Shown: positions 40,788 through 52,039, counted from the first letter of the stretch. The stretch: 64,000 nucleotides of DNA from an uncultured Christensenellaceae bacterium (GCA_910587595.1 CAJULQ010000002.1:62001-126000), one strand, 5' to 3'. The notes: generated by a model not told the origin, from the sequence alone. Made by a program: numbers and translations.

Positions 40788-43700
40788 ATGACAAAAAGTT
40801 GGAAAGTTAAGATCATCGCTCTCGGCTTGTGCGCCGTGTTATTCGGCAGCACCGGTTTTGGGCTGTTCGGATTTGGGACAAGTCGGGCGTCCGGCCCCGT
40901 GCTCGCGGCGGCGACCGATCTCGAAGACGTTACGGGACAGTATAGTCTTGACGCTATAAAAGAATCGCAATATAATTCGTCGGTGCAAAAAAACACATTC
41001 CCCGAAAAAGGCGAAGGCAATGTGATCGTGCAGATAAAAGGCGACAGCGTATACGACCGTTATGCGGAAAAAGACCGTAGCGCGGCGTTTTCGGAGTTTG
41101 TCGCGTCGGCGGAAGGCAACCGCTATACCGATTCGGTGTCCGCGCGGCAAGACAAAGTGTTGGCCGCCATGCGCCGCAAAGGCATAAACTATGAGTTCAA
41201 ATATGCGTATACGGCAATCGCCAACGCCGTGGCCGTAAAGGTTTCGTACGACGACGTTGCCGCGATCGAAAAGATAGACGGCGTGGAGGGCGTATACTAC
41301 AGCAACACCTACGCGGTGCCCGAATACACCGTTTCCAACAACAACGCCAACGTGTATTCCACGGGTATCTATAACACCGACGGTATCGAGGAGAGCGGCG
41401 AGGGCATGAAAGTGGCCATTTTGGATACCGGCCTCGATTATACCCATGCCGCGTTCCAAACCATGCCCGACGAGCAAAACGATTTGTGGCACGAAAACGA
41501 CATTGCCGAAAATTTCGATAAGTTGTTGGCCAAAGAACGCGTGCCTTCGTTGCAAGTGTCCGACGTGTACGTGAACGCCAAAGTGCCGTATGCGTTCGAC
41601 TATGCCGACAACGACGCCAACGTGTATCCTTCCTATTCCAACCACGGCACGCACGTGGCGGGCATTATCGGCGGCCGCGACGACAACAAGAAAGTGGGCG
41701 AAGAGGGCAGCGACGAAACGTTTGTGGGCGTGGCGCCCCAAGCGCAATTGGTTATCATGAAAGTGTTCACCGACGACCTCGACAGCATCATGTTGGGCGG
41801 CGCCGATTCGGCGGATATTTTGGCGGCAGTGCACGACTGCGCCGTTTTGGGCGTAGACGTTATCAACATGAGTCTGGGCACGTCTTGCGGTTTCACTTCG
41901 GAGGATACCGACGATTTTCTGACAAGCGTGTATGAACAAGTGCGCGAAACGGGCATCAGCTTGATCGTGGCGGCCAGCAACGAATCGAGTTCGGGCAACG
42001 GCGGCGGCAACGGCTTGAACCTTGCCACCAACCCCGATTCGGGCACGGTGGGTTCGCCCTCTACGTATGCAGGCTCGCTTTCGGTGGCCAGTATCAACGG
42101 GCAACAGTCGCCCTATTTCGTGGCCAATTCGGGCGAAAAAGAGAGCGTTGCGTTTATCACCAACGCCGCCGATCTGTATTCCAACGAGATCGAATTTGTA
42201 GACGAGGTGATGAAAAAGTTTGCCGCCGACGTAGACGCAAGCGGCAACTTGCAACTCGACTACGTGGTGGTGCCCGGCGTAGGGCGCAACAGCAACTATA
42301 CCGCGTCGGTGCGGCGCGCTTTGGCGGGCGGCAAAACCATCGCTTTGGTAAAGCGCGGCGATATATCGTTCTCCGATAAAGTACGCAACGCCATGAATGC
42401 GGGCGCGGCGGCCGTTATCATTTACAACCATCTTTCGGGCGAGATCCGCATGTCGCTTGCCGATATCGAAGATCCCATCCCCGCATGTTCCATCGATTTC
42501 AATGCGGGCACCGCTATGGTGACCAACGCGGTATCGTCGCGCGGCAAGATCACGCTAAACAAAGAATACGCGGCGGGGCCGTTTATGTCGTCGTTCAGCA
42601 GTTGGGGCGTTACGCCCGACTTGCAGTTAAAGCCGGAGATCACCGCGCACGGCGGCGAGATCTACAGCGCGGTGCCGGGCGGTTACGATTCGCTCAGCGG
42701 CACCAGTATGGCGGCGCCCAATATGGCGGGTGCGGTCGCTTTGTTGCGCCAAAATCTGCAAAAGAGCAATCCCGATATGCGCGGGGTGGATCTCAATGCG
42801 TTGGTAACGCGCCGTTTGATGAGCACGGCTACCATTGCCGTCAACCCCGTGGGCAATCCCTATTCGCCGCGTAAACAAGGCGCGGGCTTAGGCAATATCC
42901 TTTCGGCGATCGCTACGCCGGCCTATTTGATGGTGCCGAACGGCGAGGGTTCGTATGCCGACAAGACCAAGATCGAGTTTGGCGACGACGCACAGCGCAC
43001 GGGCGTGTATACCGACACGTTCACCTTGCAAAATACATCGGATAAAACGCTTTCGTATACGTTCTCGTCGTATGTGTTTACCGAAACGTTGGCGCTCAAC
43101 AAAAAAACGGTGGAAGAAAGCGCCTATATGTTCAACGATGCCGACGTGCGCTTTTCCACAAGCGGCGCCGTAACCGAAGTTACGAACGGCAAAGAAGGCG
43201 CCGAGATCAAAGTGGGCGCGGGGAAAACGGTGGACATCACCGTAACGGTGCGCTTGACCGACGCCGACAAAGCGTATTTGAACGAAAGTTTTGCCAACGG
43301 TATGTATGTGGAAGGCTACTTCCGTTTGCTTTCCACCGATAAAGCCAACGGCGGAATCGACTTGTCGTTGCCCTTCTTGGGATTTTACGGCGATTGGAGC
43401 GACGCGCCTCTTTTCGATTATTCCATTTACGAATTGGCGGTGACCGATGCCGACCAAAGCATAGAAGAGGTGGATAAACCCAAGGCCTCGGCGCGGGCGA
43501 CCACGCCGCTCGGCATGTACGACGACGGAAAATACATTTTGCCGCTCGGCGGGTATATTTATACGCAAGCCGAAGAGGACGTGGAGATCTTCCCCGATGC
43601 GGCCAAAGCGGCCATTTCCATGTACGACCAACCGGGCAGTCGCACCATTTACGAGCTGTATATGCTGTACGGCGGATTGTTGCGCGGCGCCAAAACCATG

Positions 43701-46700
43701 GACGTGACCATTACCGATACGGTAACGGGGGAAGTGGTGTACGAAAAGACCGAGCACAACGTGCGCAAATCGTATGCCAACAGCGGCAATACCATGGGTT
43801 CGCCTATCAATATCGATCTGCGCCCCGACGTTTGGGGACTGCCCAACAACCGCGAATACACGCTCAAAGTGCAAGGCACCATCGATTGGGATAGGAAAGA
43901 CGGCAAGGCAAACAACGATTCGTTTGAATTCAATTTCCATACCGATTACGAGGCGCCCACCATTCAGTCTTATTCGGTGCGTTTCGATCCGTACACCGAA
44001 AACAAAGTGACCAAGTATCGCATTTACTTGGATATCAACGTGCACGACAATCAATACGTGCAAGCCGTTTTGCCGTGCTATCTGCAAAATAACGAGTTAA
44101 CATTGTTGACCGAGCATGCCGTGCCCGTGTATTCGGCCGCCAATTCCTTAAGCAAGGTGTCGGTGGAAATAACCGATTATTACGAAAAATTTCACGACGA
44201 GATCTACTTGGCGGTAGAAGACTACGCCATGAACCAAACGTTGTATCGCCTCGATCTGGATAAAGCTACTAACTATTGCGATACGCTGTCGTTTGAGCAA
44301 GACGGCCCCCAATTCGTGCAGACGGGCGTGCAAAGCGCCACCACGTCTATCAACGGCCAACCCGTGAAATACGAATACCCCGTGTATTCGCTCGAATTGC
44401 AACCCAACGAGTCCTATACGTTAAAACCGACTACCACGCCCGACGATACGTATTCGTATAAACTCAATTGGTCGAGCAGCAGTTCAAGCGTTGCCGACGC
44501 CTACGAAAACGAGGTGTTTGCCAAAAAGACGGGCACCGCTATCGTTTCGGTGCGCGACGGGAACGGGCTTACCAAAGTGCAGATTCGCGTGAAAGTGGCG
44601 GGCCGCGAAGTTTCCGCGCCCTCGCCCGAAAAATTGACTTTCCGTCCCGTGATCAACAAAGACAAATACGTGCAGTCGCTCACGGCGGGCAGCGTGTTGG
44701 AACTGTACCCCAACATCCAATTGCAAATGCAAGCGGACGTCACCCCGTGGTATGCCCAAGATACCGCAAAGCTTTTGTGGGAATCGAGCAACGAATCGGT
44801 GCTCACCGTGGACGAAAACGGTTTGGTGCAAACGCACAAAAAAGGTACGGCCTACGTAACGGTGCGCTCCGCCGATAACAGCCGCGTGACCGCCACGGTG
44901 CAAGTGCGCGTGGTAAGCGGTTTCCGCATTGTCAATTACACGCTGTTCGAGTATCACGGCCCCAACGACGTTGTGATCGAAGACGAACTCAATGTTATGA
45001 GCTTAGACGAAGATTGCTTTGCCGGCAATACGGAGATCACGAGCGTGACGTTCCCCAAAACATTGCGGGAGATCCCCGAAAACGCGTTTAAGGGTTGCAC
45101 CAATTTGCGGTGGATACGCATTCCCAGCGAGCTTACCGTGATCGGCACCGAGGCGTTTGCGGGCTGTACCAATCTCGAAAAGATCATTTTGGAACCGTTC
45201 GAAGACGAGGAACACCCCGGCGACATCATGAACGGCACCATCACGTTAGGCAATCGTGCGTTCTATAACTGTTCGTCGCTTTCTTATATCCAAAATTCCA
45301 TGCGTTTGACCACGCTGGGCAGAGAGGCGTTCTACGGCTGTACGTCGTTGAAAGGTTTGGACATTCGCGGCGTTGCCGTGGCGTATGAGCGCGCGTTCAA
45401 AAATTGCACGTCGCTTGAACGCGTAGTGCTTTCGGCCTCCACCGGTGCGTCTGCCTATATGTTCGACGGGTGCGTGTCGCTTTCCGAGCTCTTGTATGCA
45501 AACATGACCGACGATATCGTGATAGGCGAAGACGGAACGGTGACCACGGGTTCGCCCGCCAACGGGTATCCCATGCGCTCGGTGCCCAACGGCATGTTCT
45601 ACGGTTGTTCCGCATTGCAAAACGTCACGTTTGTGGGCGATCTGCTGTCGATAGGCGAGAGCGCGTTTGCGGGTTCGGGTCTTACGGGCGTAACGATCGA
45701 TGCCAACGTGCGTATCGGATCGTATGCGTTTGCCGATTGCAAAAACTTTGCGTCGCTTACGTTGGGCGACAAGGCATTGCTCACCTTTACGGGCGCGCAA
45801 GCGTTCGGCGGCGATCCCGCGTTCGATACCGTTACCGTGGCAAGCGGCAATACGAATTATGCCGCAGACGGCAACGTGCTGTATAACAAAAACAAAACGG
45901 AGATCGTGTTGATCCCCGACGGCGTTTCGGGCGTTACTTTGCCTACCTCCGTTACCGTGATCGGCAACGGCGCGTTTGCGGGCAAAGCGATCTCGTCTAT
46001 TTCTCTCGGCAACGTCGCCGAGATAGGGGCGCATGCGTTCGACGGTTGCGAAAATCTTGCGTCTGTCACGTTGCCCGCCTCGCTCACTCGTTTGGGTGAC
46101 AATGCGTTTAAGGGTTGCACGCAGTTAAAAACGGTAACGTGGCAGAGTGCCAACCTTGCCGCGATCGGCAACGGTGCGTTTGAAGATTGCGTTGCGCTTT
46201 CGTCCGTCACGTTGCCCGCCTCGGTGCAAACATTGGGCAACAATGCGTTTAAGGGTTGCACGGCGTTGCAAAGCGTTGCCTTTGCGGGCGGCAGTCTGTT
46301 GCAATCGGTGGGGAACAGCGCGTTCGAGAATGCGCAAAACCTTTCGTCGATCGTGTTGCCCGCCTCGGTCACGTCTATCGGCGACCGCGCGTTTGCCAAT
46401 GCGAGTGCGCTTACGAGTTTCGATGTGCCCGCTGTCACGCAAATGGGATCGTTTGTATTCGCCGGCACGCGGTTGACTTCGCTTGTCTTTGCCGACGGCG
46501 CTACGGTGGTGGGGGCCTACCTCATGACCGATTCGCTTGCGCCGCAAAACGATACGCTCCAATCGGTAACGTTGCCCGCCTCGGTCAAAACCGTGGGGGA
46601 CGGCGCGTTCCGCAATTGCACCGCGCTGACTACCGTGGACTTAAGCAAAACGGAAACCATCGGCGTGCAAGCGTTCTTCCAAACGGCGATCACCCAACAG

Positions 46701-48536
46701 TCTGCGCGCGCTTTCGATATAGGCGCCACAACGGTGGGCGCGTTGGCCTTTGCTTACACCGAAAACTTGCAAAACGTAACGTTGCCCCGGGCGCAAACGA
46801 TCGACGCGGGCGCGTTCTATGCGTCGGCTTTGCGTACCGTAACGTTGCCGTCGGCGCGTCGGTTGGGCGTCAATGCGTTCAGCGGCACCAAGCTTACAAA
46901 CGTTTCGCTTTCGGCCGCGTTGGAAAGCTACACGAGCGAAACGGATGTGCTTATTTATAAATATAATTCGGGCAAATACGAGGCCGTGACCATACAAAAA
47001 GAATCGATGGGCGCGGGCGCGTTTGCCGATATCGAAACGCTTGCGAGTTTCACGGTGTCTAAAGACAACAAAGTATACTTTGCCGACAGCGGCGTGTTGT
47101 ATGCGCGCGTGGCAAACGGTTACACGTTGTTGCAATATCCCGCCGCCAAATCGGGCGAAAGTTACGATGTGCGCACGGGCACGGTGCGCATTGAGTCGGA
47201 TGCGTTCTACGGCGTAAAATCGCTTAAAAAAGTTACCATGCCGTACGAATTGAAGAGCGTGGGCAGTCGCGCGTTCTATGCGTCCGCCGTAAACGACTTT
47301 ACGTTCCGCAGCGTGGCGGCGCCCGTGTTGGAATCGGAGTATGTCGACGCGTCCGTGTTGCCGTCGTCGGATATCTTGCGTAAGATTTTCGGTTCTTCGG
47401 GCAATCAATTGCGTTCGCAAGTGTTCTATGCCAACTTCAAAGATTACGTGGCCAAGATCGTGGAGGCAGACCGTCTCAGCGAAATGAACGGCACCTATAC
47501 GCCGCCCAAGTTCGGGTTGCACATTACCTATCCCGAAAACGGCGCGGGCTACGATAACTTGATTTGGTCGTCGTTCTTCGAGTCGCGCACGCTTTCGGCG
47601 TATGCACCCGACGAAACCACCATTCGCACGATAAACGCCTTGAATAACTTGCCCGATACGGCCGCTATCGCCGCCGTGGGCAGTTTGGCCGAGCTGAACG
47701 AACTGCACGATAACTTTGTAAAACCCGCGCGTGCGTTGTACAACGCCATTGTAGACGCGCGTCAGTTGCAGTTTGTTACTTCTTATAACAAGCTGATCGA
47801 GGCGGAAAGCGCGGTGCGCGCCGCCCGTGCCAAGTTCGGGCAACCCGCCCAAGCGGTATCGCTCAAGATTCTGTCGCAACCCGATAAGCTCCGCTACTAT
47901 GTGGGCGACACGTTAGACACAACGGGGTTGCGCGTGGCCGTTGTTTACAACGATACTTCGGAAGAGGAAATATCGAACTACACGGTAGACAAAACCGTTT
48001 TAACGGCGGACGACCGCGAAGTCACCGTTGCGTATAACGGCCTTTCGCAAACATTCGATATAAGCGTTACCGTGTATGTGGCGCATAAAGTAACGTTTAC
48101 CGGCAAAGGCGTGCGCGATCGCGTGTTGGAAGTAGAGTCGGGCACAAAGGTGGAAAAGCCGACCGATCCCAAGCGCAGAGGGTATGCGTTCGAGGGGTGG
48201 TATAACGGCGACGAACTGTTCGATTTCAATACGCCCGTCAATGCGGATCTAACGCTTACGGCGCGCTGGAAAAAAACTTCGTCCGCTCTGTCGGGCGGCG
48301 CCATAGCGGGCATCGTTATCGCGGTCGTATTGGTTGCGGGCGGCGCGGCGGCGGCGGTAGTGCTATTGTTGCGTAAACGTAAAAACGCAACAAACGGCGG
48401 CGCGGCGCAAACAAGTGCCGACACGAAAACGAAAAGCGAACAAAACATACCGACCGAGTCCCAAACGTTGCAAGCCGACGAGCAAGCAAACGGCGACATC
48501 GAGCAAGGAGAACAGACCCAAGATGAAGAAAAATAA
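40788..48536 (+). CDS. Giant cell-surface S8 (subtilisin-like) protease with LRR and Ig-like repeats
   Basis: This 2582-residue secreted protease starts with a signal peptide (about 1-45) and a propeptide. The S8 domain has D213 (AILDTGLDYTHAAF), H286 (NHGTHVAGIIGG) and S640 (SGTSMAAPNMAGA), with a PA-like insert (near 536-552, AGAAAVIIYNHLSGE) as in lactocepins and C5a peptidases. Beta domains follow, then two Ig-like Big_2-type domains (about 1198-1380), an array of BspA-type LRR_5 repeats (about 1400-2190), another Ig-like domain (about 2358-2432) and one Listeria-Bacteroides (InlB-type) repeat to 2495. A single membrane helix (about 2503-2530) and a hydrophilic tail end it; I see no LPXTG. 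It is first in the operon. The active site is complete, so it should cleave external proteins. Confidence 0.93.
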   Translation: MTKSWKVKIIALGLCAVLFGSTGFGLFGFGTSRASGPVLAAATDLEDVTGQYSLDAIKESQYNSSVQKNTFPEKGEGNVIVQIKGDSVYDRYAEKDRSAAFSEFVASAEGNRYTDSVSARQDKVLAAMRRKGINYEFKYAYTAIANAVAVKVSYDDVAAIEKIDGVEGVYYSNTYAVPEYTVSNNNANVYSTGIYNTDGIEESGEGMKVAILDTGLDYTHAAFQTMPDEQNDLWHENDIAENFDKLLAKERVPSLQVSDVYVNAKVPYAFDYADNDANVYPSYSNHGTHVAGIIGGRDDNKKVGEEGSDETFVGVAPQAQLVIMKVFTDDLDSIMLGGADSADILAAVHDCAVLGVDVINMSLGTSCGFTSEDTDDFLTSVYEQVRETGISLIVAASNESSSGNGGGNGLNLATNPDSGTVGSPSTYAGSLSVASINGQQSPYFVANSGEKESVAFITNAADLYSNEIEFVDEVMKKFAADVDASGNLQLDYVVVPGVGRNSNYTASVRRALAGGKTIALVKRGDISFSDKVRNAMNAGAAAVIIYNHLSGEIRMSLADIEDPIPACSIDFNAGTAMVTNAVSSRGKITLNKEYAAGPFMSSFSSWGVTPDLQLKPEITAHGGEIYSAVPGGYDSLSGTSMAAPNMAGAVALLRQNLQKSNPDMRGVDLNALVTRRLMSTATIAVNPVGNPYSPRKQGAGLGNILSAIATPAYLMVPNGEGSYADKTKIEFGDDAQRTGVYTDTFTLQNTSDKTLSYTFSSYVFTETLALNKKTVEESAYMFNDADVRFSTSGAVTEVTNGKEGAEIKVGAGKTVDITVTVRLTDADKAYLNESFANGMYVEGYFRLLSTDKANGGIDLSLPFLGFYGDWSDAPLFDYSIYELAVTDADQSIEEVDKPKASARATTPLGMYDDGKYILPLGGYIYTQAEEDVEIFPDAAKAAISMYDQPGSRTIYELYMLYGGLLRGAKTMDVTITDTVTGEVVYEKTEHNVRKSYANSGNTMGSPINIDLRPDVWGLPNNREYTLKVQGTIDWDRKDGKANNDSFEFNFHTDYEAPTIQSYSVRFDPYTENKVTKYRIYLDINVHDNQYVQAVLPCYLQNNELTLLTEHAVPVYSAANSLSKVSVEITDYYEKFHDEIYLAVEDYAMNQTLYRLDLDKATNYCDTLSFEQDGPQFVQTGVQSATTSINGQPVKYEYPVYSLELQPNESYTLKPTTTPDDTYSYKLNWSSSSSSVADAYENEVFAKKTGTAIVSVRDGNGLTKVQIRVKVAGREVSAPSPEKLTFRPVINKDKYVQSLTAGSVLELYPNIQLQMQADVTPWYAQDTAKLLWESSNESVLTVDENGLVQTHKKGTAYVTVRSADNSRVTATVQVRVVSGFRIVNYTLFEYHGPNDVVIEDELNVMSLDEDCFAGNTEITSVTFPKTLREIPENAFKGCTNLRWIRIPSELTVIGTEAFAGCTNLEKIILEPFEDEEHPGDIMNGTITLGNRAFYNCSSLSYIQNSMRLTTLGREAFYGCTSLKGLDIRGVAVAYERAFKNCTSLERVVLSASTGASAYMFDGCVSLSELLYANMTDDIVIGEDGTVTTGSPANGYPMRSVPNGMFYGCSALQNVTFVGDLLSIGESAFAGSGLTGVTIDANVRIGSYAFADCKNFASLTLGDKALLTFTGAQAFGGDPAFDTVTVASGNTNYAADGNVLYNKNKTEIVLIPDGVSGVTLPTSVTVIGNGAFAGKAISSISLGNVAEIGAHAFDGCENLASVTLPASLTRLGDNAFKGCTQLKTVTWQSANLAAIGNGAFEDCVALSSVTLPASVQTLGNNAFKGCTALQSVAFAGGSLLQSVGNSAFENAQNLSSIVLPASVTSIGDRAFANASALTSFDVPAVTQMGSFVFAGTRLTSLVFADGATVVGAYLMTDSLAPQNDTLQSVTLPASVKTVGDGAFRNCTALTTVDLSKTETIGVQAFFQTAITQQSARAFDIGATTVGALAFAYTENLQNVTLPRAQTIDAGAFYASALRTVTLPSARRLGVNAFSGTKLTNVSLSAALESYTSETDVLIYKYNSGKYEAVTIQKESMGAGAFADIETLASFTVSKDNKVYFADSGVLYARVANGYTLLQYPAAKSGESYDVRTGTVRIESDAFYGVKSLKKVTMPYELKSVGSRAFYASAVNDFTFRSVAAPVLESEYVDASVLPSSDILRKIFGSSGNQLRSQVFYANFKDYVAKIVEADRLSEMNGTYTPPKFGLHITYPENGAGYDNLIWSSFFESRTLSAYAPDETTIRTINALNNLPDTAAIAAVGSLAELNELHDNFVKPARALYNAIVDARQLQFVTSYNKLIEAESAVRAARAKFGQPAQAVSLKILSQPDKLRYYVGDTLDTTGLRVAVVYNDTSEEEISNYTVDKTVLTADDREVTVAYNGLSQTFDISVTVYVAHKVTFTGKGVRDRVLEVESGTKVEKPTDPKRRGYAFEGWYNGDELFDFNTPVNADLTLTARWKKTSSALSGGAIAGIVIAVVLVAGGAAAAVVLLLRKRKNATNGGAAQTSADTKTKSEQNIPTESQTLQADEQANGDIEQGEQTQDEEK

Positions 48537-51500
48537 AACCAAAAGTTTAGCGCTGGCGTTGCTGTTATGCCTTTTGGCATGCGTGCTCGGTTTAGCCGCA
48601 TGCACCAACGGCAACGTGCGTTTAACGTTTTACAACGGCGAAGAAACGGTGGCCGAATTCACGGGTAAATCGGGCGAGCAGATAGGCGACGTGCCTTTGC
48701 CCGTAAAAACGGGTTACACGTTCACGGGGTGGGCCACCGCCAAAGGCGAGCCGTTTACCTCGGCCGAATTGCCGAGCAAAAACACCAAGGTGTACGCGCA
48801 GTTTGCAGCCAATACCTACACGGTAACGTTCCATTACGGCCGCGGCAAAGTGGGCGTGCCCGTTACGGTAGACGCCGTGTACGACGCAGCGGTAAACGTG
48901 CCCGCAGAGGCGTTCGCATTCTCGCGCGAAGGTTTCACGCTCGCGGGTTGGGCCACCGAGCAAAACGCGGATGCGGCCGACTTCACCTTGCAAGGCGATA
49001 TTCGCAATCTTACCGCCGTAAAGGGCGAAAACGTAACGTTGTATGCTTACTATACGCCCAACTCGGTGGTGGAAGACTTTGTGGTGGAAAACGGCACGGT
49101 GTATGCCTATATCGGTTCGTCCGATCATGTAACGTTGCCCGACACCGCCCAACAAGTGGCCGATTATGCGTTTGAGGACGCCGAATTCACCGACGTGGTG
49201 GTGCCCGCGTCTTACACCGATATCGGGTTCGGCGCGTTTGCCGGTTGCGACCGTTTGCAAAGATTAACGGTGCCGTTTATCGGCGGCAGTCGCGACGGCA
49301 ATGCGTTTTTGGGCTATATTTTCGGCGCGGCGTCGTATGCCGACAACACGTTCTCGTATACGATCGTCGATGTGGATAACGAGGCGCAGATAGACGAGAG
49401 CACGCTCAGCGGTTCGTTCTTTATCCCGCGTTCGTTGCGCGTGGTCACGCTCAACGATACCGTTACCGCCATTCCCGAAGGCGCTTTCTATTATGCGTTC
49501 GGATTGGAAAAAGTGGTCGTTTATCCCACGGCCGAACCAAACGGCGGCGAGAGCTACCCCGTAAAAACGGTGGAAAAAAGCGCTTTCGAGGGTTGCCACC
49601 GTATCGGCTACGATTCGGTAACGGATACGGCCTATCGCATGCAATGGCTGTCGGGCGTGGAAACGTTCGAAGAAAAAGCATTCTTCGGTTATGTTTCGGC
49701 CAACAGTCGGTATGTGAGCCGTATGGAAACGATCGGCGAACTTACCGCGGTTAAAACGATCGGAAAACAAGCGTTTGCCAACAACTATTCGGTTTCTTCG
49801 CTTTCGTTCGGCGATTCGTTGCAAACGATCGGCGAGGAGGCGTTTTCCTCGCTCAACATGTTGCAACGGTTGATCATTCCCGATTCTTGCGTTTCTATCG
49901 GCAACGACGCGTTCTCGCAATGCATTTATTTGGCGTCGGTCACCGTGGGTAAAAGTGTGCAAACGATCGGCGAGGGGGCGTTTGCTTACAGCGCCGCCCT
50001 TACCGAAGTATTCTTTAAGGGGCAAACGTTGCCCTCGCTCGGCGCGAAAGCGTTCAACGGTTTGGAACTTGGCGCCGACGGCACGCCTAACCTTTTGGAA
50101 ACTTGCAACGCGGGCACGGTGTTCTATTTCGAAAACAATACGGATCTGCAAGCGGGCAAAAATACGCTTTCTTCCGCCTATCCCACGGCGCAAGCCAAGG
50201 TGGCGGGAAACGAGAGCAAGCGCTACTATTACGAAGGCGAAAACGGCTTTGACCTTTGCATGTATTTTTCGCGCGGACACATGGTGATCGTTTCCGATCC
50301 CTACGGCCGCATCGGGTTCGGTATCCCCGAATTGGTGGGCAAGTGGCAAAAGGAAACCGAAAACGTTTGGTATGATGCCGAGATCTACACGGCCACCTTC
50401 TTGTTGACCGAAAAATTCGTGTTGCAGTGCGGCTATGCCTATGCGAACAACGCGCGCGTGGAAACGTTCAACGTTTCGCAACCGGGCGAAGAAATGTTCC
50501 AAGCGGGCGATAAAAACACGATTTATCTTGAAGAAAACAAGTGGGGGCAGATCGGCTTGTGGGAAAACGGCCAAATGGTGCCGCTTGCGGCGGGCGCCGT
50601 GGGCGCAACGGGCGAGATCACGCAACAGTATATAGACGGATCGCCCCGCACGTTTGTTTACCGTCAGTACGATGCTCATAAACAAGCGGTGGGCGACGAC
50701 CGTGAATTCGTGTATACGCCCGATCCCCAAAATCCCGACGGCGACAATGTGTTGCACGGAACGTTTACGGAGGCCGCACAAGAGCAGTTGTTCGGCATGT
50801 ATACCACAACGGACGGTTTTGTGCAGATCTTTATAGACGAAAAAACCCATAACTTGCAAGTGGTGCGCAACAATTGGATCATTTTAGACGGCACGTATGA
50901 AACCGATGATACATTCGGCGATGCAACATATGTTGCCACGCACGGCAATATCGTGGTAACGTTTACGGGATATGCGGAAAATATCGTGGACGGCAACTAT
51001 CTGCGTAAAATGTATGCGCGCGCCTCCTTCCGTTACGATAGCGACAAAGCCAACTACCATTTGTATAACCGCTTGTTTACGTCGGTAGGCTTGCAGTATA
51101 AAGTGGATAAAGACAACTTGATAGACGACTACTATATTATGGTGCGCTACAGCCAACAAGTTTCGGCGGAGAACGGGCAAGAGCCGCAATACGAGTTTGT
51201 CGGATACGGCGAACACGTATATATGGATGGCAATATGCGCTATTACGAGTATTTTTCGTATACGCAAGCAGACAATAACTATACGTTTACCTTTACCGAC
51301 GGCACTGTGAAAACCACCGATTTGGCCGACTATGCGCCCTTTTATTCGCAAGAGGCGGACGTAACGCTCACGAGCGGCGACGTTTCCATCAAGCTGAGCG
51401 GTTTCGGCAGAGCCGTGTATACCGACGCGCAAGGCAACGCAATAAAGGGTTCTTACGTTATATCGTCCGACGAACCCGTGGCCAATGTGTATGCAGACAG

Positions 51501-52014
51501 TACGTCGTATTACAACTTATATGAATACACGTTCCGTTCGGACGACGGCACGGTGGTGCAATGTTTTGTGCCCAATTTCTACGATTCGTTCGACGGCAGT
51601 TTGCATGCGGGTGATATGTTGTTGCCCGACGAAATGAAAGGCAAAACATATAAGATCTACGATGCCGACGGGGTATGCACGGGTGAGTTTACCGCATCGG
51701 GCTACGGATTGGGCACCTTGCGGATCTTGCGCAATGAAAACGGCGACACGGTTGCCGACAGCGGCGAGGCCTACGGGAGCGCGACCGTGCTGTATGCGCA
51801 AGCAGAAACCGCAAACGGCAAACCCGTGTATAAGCTTTATAGCAGAATGGGGCAAGGGTATTTCCTATTTACGCCCGCCGAGAGCGGTGAACTCGGCGCG
51901 CAAAGCAATACGCTGAACGTGTATCCCGAATACTACGATTGGTGGCGTTCGGCGGCGGCCGTCAATGTAACGGGCGGATTTGTGCCCGAAACGACGCGTG
52001 CGGCGCGCGCATAA
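48523..52014 (+). CDS. Leucine-rich-repeat (BspA-type) surface lipoprotein with InlB repeats
   Basis: This 1163-residue lipoprotein has a lipobox (CVLGLAAC) at the end of its signal peptide. Two InlB-type beta repeats follow (GYTFTGWATAKGEPF, GFTLAGWATEQ; about residues 20-135), then LRR_5 repeats to about residue 530 (e.g. KTIGKQAFANNYSVSSLSFG). About 600 further residues are beta-rich and not assigned. The ATG lies 14 bases inside the end of the protease gene after AAGGAGA, so it is coupled. There is no catalytic motif. By domain content it should bind proteins or surfaces and may hold substrate for the neighbouring protease; that role is inferred. Confidence 0.88.
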   Translation: MKKNKTKSLALALLLCLLACVLGLAACTNGNVRLTFYNGEETVAEFTGKSGEQIGDVPLPVKTGYTFTGWATAKGEPFTSAELPSKNTKVYAQFAANTYTVTFHYGRGKVGVPVTVDAVYDAAVNVPAEAFAFSREGFTLAGWATEQNADAADFTLQGDIRNLTAVKGENVTLYAYYTPNSVVEDFVVENGTVYAYIGSSDHVTLPDTAQQVADYAFEDAEFTDVVVPASYTDIGFGAFAGCDRLQRLTVPFIGGSRDGNAFLGYIFGAASYADNTFSYTIVDVDNEAQIDESTLSGSFFIPRSLRVVTLNDTVTAIPEGAFYYAFGLEKVVVYPTAEPNGGESYPVKTVEKSAFEGCHRIGYDSVTDTAYRMQWLSGVETFEEKAFFGYVSANSRYVSRMETIGELTAVKTIGKQAFANNYSVSSLSFGDSLQTIGEEAFSSLNMLQRLIIPDSCVSIGNDAFSQCIYLASVTVGKSVQTIGEGAFAYSAALTEVFFKGQTLPSLGAKAFNGLELGADGTPNLLETCNAGTVFYFENNTDLQAGKNTLSSAYPTAQAKVAGNESKRYYYEGENGFDLCMYFSRGHMVIVSDPYGRIGFGIPELVGKWQKETENVWYDAEIYTATFLLTEKFVLQCGYAYANNARVETFNVSQPGEEMFQAGDKNTIYLEENKWGQIGLWENGQMVPLAAGAVGATGEITQQYIDGSPRTFVYRQYDAHKQAVGDDREFVYTPDPQNPDGDNVLHGTFTEAAQEQLFGMYTTTDGFVQIFIDEKTHNLQVVRNNWIILDGTYETDDTFGDATYVATHGNIVVTFTGYAENIVDGNYLRKMYARASFRYDSDKANYHLYNRLFTSVGLQYKVDKDNLIDDYYIMVRYSQQVSAENGQEPQYEFVGYGEHVYMDGNMRYYEYFSYTQADNNYTFTFTDGTVKTTDLADYAPFYSQEADVTLTSGDVSIKLSGFGRAVYTDAQGNAIKGSYVISSDEPVANVYADSTSYYNLYEYTFRSDDGTVVQCFVPNFYDSFDGSLHAGDMLLPDEMKGKTYKIYDADGVCTGEFTASGYGLGTLRILRNENGDTVADSGEAYGSATVLYAQAETANGKPVYKLYSRMGQGYFLFTPAESGELGAQSNTLNVYPEYYDWWRSAAAVNVTGGFVPETTRAARA

Positions 52015-52039
52015 AGCGCTTTGGTATTGAAATAGAAAA

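Noticed and set aside
45000..47300. CRISPR-like repeat array
   Set aside because: The periodic repeats are the coding of leucine-rich repeats, with variable spacing and in-frame degeneracy.
48270..48536. LPXTG sorting signal in the giant protease
   Set aside because: No LPXTG-like motif before the C-terminal helix; the helix is followed by a long hydrophilic tail, so it looks like a plain membrane anchor.
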